From the NCBI GenBank assembly GCA_013360985.1, contig JABWAM010000116.1, positions 1 through 7,529 of the forward strand: a DNA stretch of 7,529 nt. Direction: 5' to 3'. Of the stretch, positions 1 through 5,594 are shown one piece after another. The notes beneath the pieces were generated by a model. That model did no database searches and was not told the DNA's origin. It saw only the letters and a list, made by a program, of their open reading frames with translations. The first letter of the stretch is position 1. Each line of letters begins with the position of its first letter. Both the position numbers and the translations under genes were made by a program. Origin of the DNA: Verrucomicrobiia bacterium (GTDB lineage Bacteria > Verrucomicrobiota > Verrucomicrobiia > JABWAM01).

Positions 1-972
1 ATAGAAGGGATACCCGCTGGGATCGGGTGCGGGGCGCACCTTCCAACGCTTGTAGCTCCACATCCAGAACTCGGGACGCGCGCGCACGACCCGCTCACAT
101 TCGGCCAGCCAGGCGCGCGTAATGCGATCCCCTTCGCGCGTGGGGTCCGCCTCGCGATCGTAGCCGATCTCCGGTCCAATGACCGCGTGGTAACGCCCGT
201 CGCGCCCGGGCCATGCGGTCGTGCATACCACCGACGCGCCGGTCCGCATCGCCAGAAAGCCGACCGCCCGCGTGGTGAGCGCGGGAACGCCGAAAAACTC
301 GAAGAATCCGCCTCCCTCCTCCACCGAAGAACTGAGGTCCACGAGCAATCCGACGATTCCCCCGCGCCGCAACTCGCGATAGAGCGCCGACGCGGTGCGC
401 GCGCCATGCGCGCGGTGGACAAGACGATGTCCGCAACGTTCGCGATGCCGGCGAAAGCGCTCCTCGACGCGGGGATTCTTGATCGGTTGAGAGACGCCGA
501 GCAAGGGGAAGCCCGCCATTCCCCATGCCAAACTCAACCATTCCCAGTTTCCGAAATGAAACGTCAAGGCGATCACCCCTCTCCCCCGCCCGACCAGATC
601 GCGAAGCCGATCCAATGAGCCTGCCTCGAAATCGAAACGGCGCGCAAGCCCGTCGCGCAGCAATCGCTCCGACGCCAGAGATTCCAACGCCGTCCGCGCA
701 AACGATTGAAAGGATCCCCGCACGATCCGTCGACGCGCGGAGTGGTCGAGCGATGCGCCGAACGCCAGGTTGAGGTTGGCGTCCGCGATTCGGCGTTCCT
801 TCTGCGCAAGGAAGCAGCCAAGCCACCCCGCGATCCGCGAAAGCCCAACGAGGATCGGATACGGGATGCGGGGGCAGACTGCGAAACCGAACTCGCACAA
901 GGCCGCTTCCGCGCACTGGCGCGCGCGTTTCCACCACGAAAACGAAGATTTTCCGCCCAAGGCGGGACTCAA
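1..972 (-). CDS. LpxL/HtrB-like lipid A biosynthesis acyltransferase, 3' end cut by window
   Basis: Seen: one open minus-strand frame to the left edge, 324 residues in the window. Numbered from the TTG at 972-970, it has the HX4(D/E) motif HFGNWE at residues 139-144 (H139, E144). It also has GIVGLLVDLSSSVEEGGGFF at 205-224, followed by FFGVPALTT, and near the end a WMWSYKRWK block, the usual C-terminal 'W.h+RWK' of this family. Family knowledge: these inner-membrane enzymes move an acyl chain from acyl-ACP to a lipid A precursor, using the His-Glu/Asp pair. The family is about 300 residues, so only a few C-terminal residues are probably missing. Start: no ATG or GTG lies near the N-terminus. 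TTG 972-970 overlaps the upstream stop (TTGA); TTG 960-958 is the alternative, and neither has a good ribosome binding site. The substrate could be another lipid, since the superfamily is broad. Confidence 0.88.
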   Translation of the reverse strand, partial: MSPALGGKSSFSWWKRARQCAEAALCEFGFAVCPRIPYPILVGLSRIAGWLGCFLAQKERRIADANLNLAFGASLDHSARRRIVRGSFQSFARTALESLASERLLRDGLARRFDFEAGSLDRLRDLVGRGRGVIALTFHFGNWEWLSLAWGMAGFPLLGVSQPIKNPRVEERFRRHRERCGHRLVHRAHGARTASALYRELRRGGIVGLLVDLSSSVEEGGGFFEFFGVPALTTRAVGFLAMRTGASVVCTTAWPGRDGRYHAVIGPEIGYDREADPTREGDRITRAWLAECERVVRARPEFWMWSYKRWKVRPAPDPSGYPFY

Positions 973-1292
973 GGCGCGGACGCGGGAGACGACGGCGGCG
1001 CGTCTTGGCGCACCGTGGAGATGATCGCCGCATCCACATCGGAGAGGGTCGAGAGGTCCACCGCTTGGGCCGGCACCGCGGCCGGACGGGAATCCACCGC
1101 GACCGCGACGACGGACGCGGCCGGAACCGCCGTCAGGCGCGGTTTCGTTGCGGACGAGGAGACAGCTGACGCGGATTTCGGCGGACGAGCCGCTGCATGA
1201 ACAACATCGTCGTACAGAAAGAAACTGGCGCCGACCGCCCCGAGAAAAATTCCCAGGAACATCCCGAAACCGAACAGCAGCCACGATTTCAT
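969..1292 (-). CDS. Small single-pass membrane protein, unknown family
   Basis: This is a 107-residue protein that I do not recognise. Residues 1-27 (MKSWLLFGFGMFLGIFLGAV and the following seven) form one hydrophobic glycine-rich helix, either a membrane anchor or an uncleaved signal. The rest is low complexity, rich in Ala, Ser, Pro and Val, with basic patches and a Ser/Pro/Ala tail, as in a flexible periplasmic segment. The start ATG at 1292-1290 comes just before the helix; no strong Shine-Dalgarno is visible. The stop TGA (971-969) overlaps the proposed TTG start of the acyltransferase gene, so the two are probably cotranscribed and translationally coupled. That suggests, but does not show, a role in the envelope. 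A function cannot be assigned. The clear N-terminal helix and its position directly before the acyltransferase are the reasons for accepting it over the other open frames here. Confidence 0.6.
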   Translation of the reverse strand: MKSWLLFGFGMFLGIFLGAVGASFFLYDDVVHAAARPPKSASAVSSSATKPRLTAVPAASVVAVAVDSRPAAVPAQAVDLSTLSDVDAAIISTVRQDAPPSSPASAP

Positions 1293-1343
1293 TCTGTTGG
1301 AAAGCTAGCCGTTTCCATCGGTTTGTCGAGCAAAAGCAACGGC

Positions 1344-1360
1344 CCATCGTCTCTCGATGG
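1344..1360. repeat. Inverted repeat CCATCG-N5-CGATGG
   Basis: A perfect 6-bp dyad with a 5-nt centre lies 51 to 68 bases upstream of the minus-strand ATG at 1292. The half-site CCATCG recurs at 1315-1320, 1484-1489 and 1797-1802. The position would suit an operator for the minus-strand pair, but six-base dyads are common by chance. Confidence 0.25.
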
Positions 1361-1563
1361 CTTTCGGAGTTGGCCCTGGGCGTCTCTCCCTTTGAAGCTC
1401 CCTCAATTTGATGGGCCGTCCGAGAAAGGGCAGTCCAAATCCACGGATCAGCTCCATTTTCAAAGAGCAACCCTCCTCATCATCCATCGAGGATCGGAGG
1501 GGTGGATCGTGTCGAGATTCCCGACTCTCCCCACGAAGGGTGCGACGGCTCGACCGGCGGCCT

Positions 1564-1627
1564 CGCCCTCCCTTTCCGTATTCCGTGCTCGAGGAAAATC
1601 CGCTCGGTCGCGAAGCGAGGGAGGGCG
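1564..1627. repeat. 10-bp inverted repeat with 44-nt centre
   Basis: CGCCCTCCCT at 1564-1573 is exactly complementary to AGGGAGGGCG at 1618-1627. The enclosed 44 bases contain smaller self-complementary pieces such as TCGCGAAGCGA. The right arm overlaps the 9-bp stem at 1624-1644, so the two structures would exclude each other in an RNA. Confidence 0.35.
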
Positions 1628-1644
1628 CCGCCAGCGGCGGCGCC
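1624..1644. repeat. GC-only hairpin, 9-bp stem, 3-nt loop
   Basis: GGCGCCGCC at 1624-1632 pairs perfectly with GGCGGCGCC at 1636-1644 around AGC. A second palindrome, CCGCGGCCGCGG, follows at 1643-1654. No T-run follows on either strand, so it does not look like an intrinsic terminator; it may be only GC-rich simple sequence. Confidence 0.4.
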
Positions 1645-1827
1645 GCGGCCGCGGCCTGAGTCAAAAATGTCGCGAGGGCGTCGCATGTTCCCCGACCAAG
1701 GATGGACTCCCTCCGCGCCTGACGCGGGAATTTGGGGACAACGATCTCCATGGACATCCAATCGAACAAGCCGTTCACGAAATGCGACGAAGCCTTCCAT
1801 CGAATCGCCGGCCCCTACCCGCATCTT

Positions 1828-1847
1828 TCACAACTTTCCAGTTGTGA
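1828..1847. promoter_or_regulatory. 8-bp perfect dyad, possible operator or RNA hairpin
   Basis: TCACAACT at 1828-1835 and AGTTGTGA at 1840-1847 are perfect inverted repeats around TTCC. The 20-base symmetric, relatively AT-rich element stands out in a GC-rich background about 130 bases before the transporter start at 1978. It could be a repressor or activator site or a hairpin in a leader RNA. No T-run follows on either strand, which argues against a terminator. Confidence 0.35.
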
Positions 1848-1882
1848 GGATGCGCCTCGTCATCCCGCCTCTTTCTGGATAC

Positions 1883-1915
1883 GGCAGGAGGCGAGGCCGA
1901 GCCTCTCTGCCTTTT
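1883..1915 (+). terminator. Terminator-like hairpin in the transporter leader
   Basis: GGCAGGAGGC (1883-1892) pairs with GCCTC-T-CTGCC (1901-1911): ten base pairs with one bulged T at 1906 and an 8-nt loop, followed at once by TTTT (1912-1915). This resembles a short intrinsic terminator or attenuator on the plus strand, 62 bases before the GTG at 1978. The T-tract is short and there is no gene just upstream on this strand for it to end, so it would terminate a leader or small RNA, if it is real. Confidence 0.3.
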
Positions 1916-1977
1916 CGAATGAAGAATCGGCGCGGTTGGAGTTTGCGCCGCGCCTTCGATCCTGCGACACTCGCGCC

Positions 1978-3057
1978 GTGGAAGCCCCCCCGCAACTCGG
2001 CCGCCGCGTCGAACTGATCGGCGGTTTGGCCGCGCTCGGTCTGCTCCTCGTCGGTTGCCTCTTGGTCATCCGCCCTTTCCTCTCGGCGCTGCTCTGGGCG
2101 GGCATTCTCTGCTACGCGACCTGGCCCGTGTATCGCCGAGCGCTCCGCCTGTGTCGGCAGCGAAGATCGCTCGCCGCGACGCTGACGACCACCCTTCTCG
2201 CGCTCGTGCTGGTGCTCCCCTTTTTCCTCGTGGGGGTGAGCCTCGCCGACGAGGCGGCGCGCGGGTTTTCCGCCTTGCGCGCCCTGCTCAACCAAGGGCT
2301 GCCCGACCCGCCGGCGCGGATCGCCTCCCTGCCGCTGATCGGCCCCGACCTCTATCGCGGCTGGCAAGAGATGGCGCACGACGGAGAACTCCTCGCCGTC
2401 TCGCTGCGCGGCCTGCTCGCCCGCTCGAAAGGTTGGCTGCTCGGCCAGGGAGGCCATCTTGCCCGCGGCATCTTCGACCTGGTCCTCAGCCTCTTCATCG
2501 CGTGGTTTTTCTATCGCCACGGCGAACTGGTCGTGCGGCGCGCCGAAGAAGCAGGCCGACGCCTCATCGGCGAACGCACCCAGCGTCTCCTCGAAGTCAC
2601 GGGCCAGACGGTCATCGGCGTCGTTTACGGAGTGCTCGGCGCCGCCCTCGCGCAAGGCATCCTTGCGGGCCTCGGTTTTTGGGCGGTGGGCATTCCCGCT
2701 CCGTTGCTGCTCGGACTGCTGACCTTTTTTGCCGCGGTGATCCCCGGCGGCCCGCCCCTGATTTGGATTCCAGCGGCCATCTGGGTCTTTGCCCAGGGGC
2801 GCACGGGCGCCGGCGTCTTCCTCGCGCTCTGGGGGTTGCTTGCGATCAGCGGATTCGACAACATCTTGCGCCCCTGGATCATCAGCCGCGGAAGCAGCCT
2901 CCCCTTCGTGCTTGTTCTCCTCGGGATGATGGGCGGCATCTTAACGTTCGGCTTCATCGGGCTTTTCCTCGGCCCTGTCTTGTTGGCCATCGCGCACGCC
3001 CTCTTCGGCGAGTGGATCAAGAAAGATCCGCTTCCCTCGAAATCCGCACCACCTTAA
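1978..3057 (+). CDS. AI-2E family transporter (PerM/YdiK-like membrane protein)
   Basis: The product is 359 residues, normal length for the family. Hydrophobic segments lie at about 13-48 (two), 67-88, 162-182, 211-238, 240-264, 276-296 and 308-340. The family layout is clear: paired N-terminal helices around RPFLSALLWAGIL, a hydrophilic domain at about 90-160, PGGPP at 256-260, DNILRP at 294-299, and the glycine-rich LGMMGGILTFGFIGLFLGP near the C-terminus. Members are inner-membrane exporters or antiporters; some have been linked to autoinducer-2 or Na+/H+ transport, and the substrate cannot be read from sequence. Start: GTG 1978-1980 sits about 12 residues before the first helix. The frame stays open upstream to about 1732, but that stretch has no family resemblance and crosses two hairpins. 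No good Shine-Dalgarno is seen. The gene converges on livG, sharing TTAA at the stops. Confidence 0.88.
   Translation: MEAPPQLGRRVELIGGLAALGLLLVGCLLVIRPFLSALLWAGILCYATWPVYRRALRLCRQRRSLAATLTTTLLALVLVLPFFLVGVSLADEAARGFSALRALLNQGLPDPPARIASLPLIGPDLYRGWQEMAHDGELLAVSLRGLLARSKGWLLGQGGHLARGIFDLVLSLFIAWFFYRHGELVVRRAEEAGRRLIGERTQRLLEVTGQTVIGVVYGVLGAALAQGILAGLGFWAVGIPAPLLLGLLTFFAAVIPGGPPLIWIPAAIWVFAQGRTGAGVFLALWGLLAISGFDNILRPWIISRGSSLPFVLVLLGMMGGILTFGFIGLFLGPVLLAIAHALFGEWIKKDPLPSKSAPP
3054..3057. other. Shared palindromic stop TTAA of two convergent genes
   Basis: The plus-strand transporter ends with TAA at 3055-3057 and minus-strand livG ends with TAA read from 3056-3054. The two coding regions overlap by four bases, leaving no intergenic space for a terminator between them. 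Confidence 0.9.
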
Positions 3058-3884
3058 TCTTGGCGCGACGCTTCGGCGCGCGGGGACGGCGTCGTTCCCC
3101 CTTCTCCCCGGGCGTCCGGCGGCTTCTCGCCGAGATACGCCTCAATCACGGAGGGATCGCGCTGAATTTCCGCGGGGGTTCCTTCGGCGATCTTCTGTCC
3201 GTGGTCGAGCACGACGATCCGCGGGCAGTTCGCCATCACCATCTTCATGTCGTGCTCGATGATGAGGATCGTCAACTCGAGATCTCCGCGGAGCCGCACG
3301 AGCAATTCGGCGAGATCCAATTTTTCGGCGGCATTCATCCCCGCAGCGGGCTCATCGAGAAGGAGGAGGCGCGGGCGCGTCGCCAACGCGCGCGCGATCT
3401 CCAACCTCCGCTGCCGGCCATACGGCAGATCGCTCGAATACGCTTCCGCAACGTCCGCCAATCCGACCCATTCGAGCAGTTCGCGCGCCTGATCCAAGAC
3501 CTCGCGTAACCGCGTCTGAGAGCTTTCGGTGCGAAAAAGGATGCCCGACACGTCGCGCTGCGCGCGGCGGTTGAAGGCGACGACCACGTTGTCGAGCACG
3601 CTCAGGTTGCGAAAGAGACGCAGATTTTGGAACGTGCGCGCGATGCCGAGGCGGTTCGCACGCCAGGGCAGGCATCCGTGAATGGGCCGCCCTTCGAACC
3701 GGATCGCCCCGCGCGAAAGCGGATAGACTCCCGTGATCGCGTTGAAGACAGTCGTCTTGCCCGCGCCGTTCGGACCGATCACGGCGACGATCTCTCCCTC
3801 CTCCATGCGAAAATTGAGGGCGTCCACGGCGCGCAATCCGCCGAACTCCACCGTGGCGTTCTCCAATTCGAGAAAGGGAATCAT
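3054..3884 (-). CDS. livG: Branched-chain amino acid-type ABC transporter, ATP-binding protein LivG
   Basis: This 276-residue cytoplasmic ATPase would power import through the membrane subunits. All nucleotide-binding elements are visible: Walker A GPNGAGKT at 37-44, Q-loop Q86 in RTFQN, signature LPYGRQRRLEIARAL from 153, Walker B LLLLDEP at 173-179 and H-loop H211 in EHD. The sequence DEPAAGMN after Walker B and the early RTFQNLRLF are LivG hallmarks, which separate it from LivF. The start is ATG 3884-3882, which overlaps the livM stop as ATGA; a GTG at 3902 would add six residues inside livM. The protein ends in a polar Pro/Gly/Arg-rich tail of about 25 residues beyond the usual LivG length of about 255. 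The substrate may be Leu/Ile/Val, or another compound handled by this family, such as urea, amides or other amino acids. Confidence 0.93.
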   Translation of the reverse strand: MIPFLELENATVEFGGLRAVDALNFRMEEGEIVAVIGPNGAGKTTVFNAITGVYPLSRGAIRFEGRPIHGCLPWRANRLGIARTFQNLRLFRNLSVLDNVVVAFNRRAQRDVSGILFRTESSQTRLREVLDQARELLEWVGLADVAEAYSSDLPYGRQRRLEIARALATRPRLLLLDEPAAGMNAAEKLDLAELLVRLRGDLELTILIIEHDMKMVMANCPRIVVLDHGQKIAEGTPAEIQRDPSVIEAYLGEKPPDARGEGGTTPSPRAEASRQD

Positions 3885-4861
3885 TGCGGGGAGCGTTTCC
3901 ACGCGCGAAAAATCTCGCGTGATCCCATCAGCCCGCGCGGGCGCGTCAGCATGATCAGCACGAGCAGCAGGGAGTACACGACCATCCGGTAATCGGCGAA
4001 CTCGCGAAGCGCCTCAGGGAGAACCGTCAGCACGACCGCCGCAATGACGGCGCCGCTGATGCTCCCAAGCCCGCCGAGGACGACCATGACGACGACCTCG
4101 ATGCTCTTGAGGGTATCGAACTGAGAGGGGTTGATGTAGCCCGTGGCGGAATGCGCGAGGAGCCCGCCGGCGACTCCCGCGAAGAAACTGCCGAGAACGA
4201 AGGCGATCACCTTGTAGCGCGTGGGATCCACTCCCGTCGCCGAGGCCGCGAACTCGTCTTCGCGGATCGCGTAAAACGCGCGTCCCTTCACCGAGTGCGC
4301 CAGCCGCCAAATCACGGCGACGCACGCGCTCGCCCACGCCCACACCCAGAAAAAATTCGAGACCGGCGGGATCCCCGACATCCCGCGCGGTCCGCCGACC
4401 GCTTCCGTATTCAGGATGAGCGTGCGGATGATCTCTCCGAAGCCGAGTGTGGCGATCGCGAGATAGTCGCCTTTCAACCGCAGCGTGGGCATGCCTACCG
4501 CGAGACCCGCAAACGCCGCGCACGCGCCCCCGATCACCACGGCGACACCGATTGCGATCATCATCGCGAACCCCTCCATCACGGGAGGAAGCGCAGCGCG
4601 CGCCAAACCCGGCATGACGAGCATCGTGCTGATCGAGGCGGCGATGTACGCGCCGATGCCCATAAAGCCGGCATGCCCCAACGAGAACTGTCCGGTGATC
4701 CCGTTGATCAGATTCAGACTGACCGCGAGCATGACTGCGATCCCGACATCCACGAGAATTTTGTAAAAATAGGGGTCGAGCCTCCGTCGAAAAAGGAACT
4801 CGAGAAGACCGGCGACCGCGAGGAACCCGAGCAAACCGAGGTTGTTCCGCAAGGTGCGCAT
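3881..4861 (-). CDS. livM: Branched-chain amino acid-type ABC transporter, permease LivM
   Basis: This is a 326-residue integral membrane permease, one half of the usual LivH/LivM channel. Seen: many hydrophobic helices and the LivM signature blocks. These are NLINGITGQFSLGHAGFMGI from 50, PTLRLKGDYLAIATLGFGEI from 125, IREDEFAA from 199 (the coupling region contacting the ATPases), GVDPTRYKVIAF from 210, VLGGLGSISGAV from 261 and RPRGLMG near the end. The start ATG at 4861-4859 gives a normal N-terminus ahead of the first helix; only weak purine runs precede it. The gene overlaps livG by four bases (ATGA), so translation is probably coupled. livH does not precede it: upstream is a 175-bp gap and then a divergent ArsC-like gene. 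The partner permease, LivF and a binding protein are therefore not in this cluster. Confidence 0.93.
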   Translation of the reverse strand: MRTLRNNLGLLGFLAVAGLLEFLFRRRLDPYFYKILVDVGIAVMLAVSLNLINGITGQFSLGHAGFMGIGAYIAASISTMLVMPGLARAALPPVMEGFAMMIAIGVAVVIGGACAAFAGLAVGMPTLRLKGDYLAIATLGFGEIIRTLILNTEAVGGPRGMSGIPPVSNFFWVWAWASACVAVIWRLAHSVKGRAFYAIREDEFAASATGVDPTRYKVIAFVLGSFFAGVAGGLLAHSATGYINPSQFDTLKSIEVVVMVVLGGLGSISGAVIAAVVLTVLPEALREFADYRMVVYSLLLVLIMLTRPRGLMGSREIFRAWKRSPQ

Positions 4862-5036
4862 CCGTGGCGATCAACCTGCCGAACCCTCCGGGAAAAGGCA
4901 ACCTTCGCCCGCCCCTCCTCTCCGCGCGGCGATCCGTCGGGTCGCCTCGGCGCGTCGCGCTCGACCGGTTTCGCGGCGGCGCGCCGCAGGCTGACATTCA
5001 CCCGCGCCTCCGCTACCGTGGAGCGGGAGCGCTTTC
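4862..5036. other. Divergent promoter region between livM and the ArsC-like gene
   Basis: This 175-bp GC-rich stretch must drive both divergent genes. A possible plus-strand sigma70-like pair is CTGACA (4991-4996) and TACCGT (5014-5019) with 17-bp spacing. The -10 match is weak, and the implied start near 5026 would fall inside the ribosome binding site at 5025-5029. No convincing promoter is seen for livM, and no ArsR-type dyad is obvious. Confidence 0.4.
5025..5029 (+). promoter_or_regulatory. Ribosome binding site of the ArsC-like gene
   Basis: GGGAG lies seven bases before ATG 5037. It supports this start over the ATG three codons further on. Confidence 0.6.
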
Positions 5037-5579
5037 ATGATTTCAATGCTGAGCAGGAAACGCAGGCCGCGCGGCGCCGCCGTTCCCCGGCGGCGAGTGC
5101 TCTTTCTGTGCACGGGCAACTCCTGCCGCAGCCAGATCGCGGAAGGATTGATCAACCGCCTCGATCTCAACGGCGGCCGCTTCGAAGGTTTTAGCGCGGG
5201 AACGCAACCGGCCGGTTCGGTGCATCCGCTGGCGATCCGCGCGGCCGGCGAACTCCACGCCGACCTCACGCATCATCGTCCCAAATCGTGGGAAACGCTT
5301 CGCGGGGAACCCTTCGATTTCGTGATCACCCTGTGCGATCGCGCGGCGATCGAGGCAAACCCGCTCTGGCTCGGCGCGCCGGTGATCGGGCACTGGCCGT
5401 TCGAGGACCCGATCAAGTTCCGAGGAACCGAGGAGGAAAAACTCGCCGTGTTCCGCAAGCTCGCGGGCGAGATCCTGCGTTGCATCGAGCGGTTCATCGC
5501 CTTGCCGGTCGAGATGCTCGATCGCCAAACCCTCGCCCAGCAGATCGAGCGGATCGGACCAACTTCGCGAGGGGCGTGA
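5037..5579 (+). CDS. ArsC-like low-molecular-weight phosphatase-fold protein
   Basis: This 180-residue cytoplasmic protein belongs to the LMW protein tyrosine phosphatase / thioredoxin-type arsenate reductase family. The P-loop CTGNSCRS is at 25-32 (nucleophile C25, C30, R31). Next come FSAGTQPAGSVHPLA from 52, the ArsC-type FDFVITLCDRA with C100, and HWPFEDP from 119 with the probable catalytic Asp D124. Context and motifs favour ArsC over a true tyrosine phosphatase. The oddity is at the second redox segment: characterised thioredoxin-coupled enzymes have Cys-x6-Cys-Pro here, but this protein reads C100 DRAAIEAN P110, with Asn at 109 where the resolving cysteine would be. C150 in a later helix is the only other cysteine. 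There is also a basic N-terminal extension of about 20 residues. No arsR, acr3 or arsB is adjacent. It may be a divergent arsenate reductase with another thiol partner, or a phosphatase. Confidence 0.85.
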   Translation: MISMLSRKRRPRGAAVPRRRVLFLCTGNSCRSQIAEGLINRLDLNGGRFEGFSAGTQPAGSVHPLAIRAAGELHADLTHHRPKSWETLRGEPFDFVITLCDRAAIEANPLWLGAPVIGHWPFEDPIKFRGTEEEKLAVFRKLAGEILRCIERFIALPVEMLDRQTLAQQIERIGPTSRGA

Positions 5580-5594
5580 TTCTTCGGCGGCCAG

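Larger units (their letters stand above)
1293..1977. other. 685-bp divergent intergenic region, no supported gene
   Basis: This stretch lies between the minus-strand small membrane protein and the plus-strand AI-2E transporter, so promoters for both should lie in it. Several frames are open on both strands, but their translations are Arg/Ser/Pro-rich, lack recognisable domains and look like chance frames in GC-rich DNA. I see no convincing -35/-10 pair. The region does contain inverted repeats: CCATCG-N5-CGATGG at 1344-1360, a 10-bp pair at 1564-1573/1618-1627, a 9-bp stem at 1624-1644, an 8-bp stem at 1828-1847 and a terminator-like hairpin at 1883-1915. It may carry a leader, a small RNA or operator sites. 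Confidence 0.6.

Noticed and set aside
95..1039. 314-codon minus-strand frame over the acyltransferase
   Set aside because: It is the wrong frame; the adjacent frame shows the HFGNWE and FFG motifs, while this one is Arg-rich with no recognisable motif.
1305..1778. 157-codon minus-strand frame in the intergenic region
   Set aside because: Low-complexity, basic translation with no domain or hydrophobic pattern; other frames here are equally open, as expected in GC-rich DNA.
1732..1977. In-frame upstream extension of the AI-2E transporter (about 82 extra residues)
   Set aside because: The extension has no family resemblance, crosses two hairpins and precedes a normal family N-terminus; the GTG at 1978 gives the usual length.
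1919..2017. Short 32-codon plus-strand ORF starting right after the TTTT hairpin and overlapping the transporter start
   Set aside because: No ribosome binding site and no leader-peptide feature such as codon runs; it could be a uORF but nothing supports it.
2055..3509. Long plus-strand open frame of 484 codons
   Set aside because: Arg/Pro-rich translation without domains; it runs through the transporter in another frame and then antisense to livG.
4862..5036. Promoter for livM
   Set aside because: Searched by eye on the minus strand; no -35/-10 pair with acceptable spacing was found.
4014..5194. Long open frames opposite and alongside livM
   Set aside because: Arg/His/Asp-rich translations with no motifs; they are shadows of the well-supported livM and ArsC-like genes.
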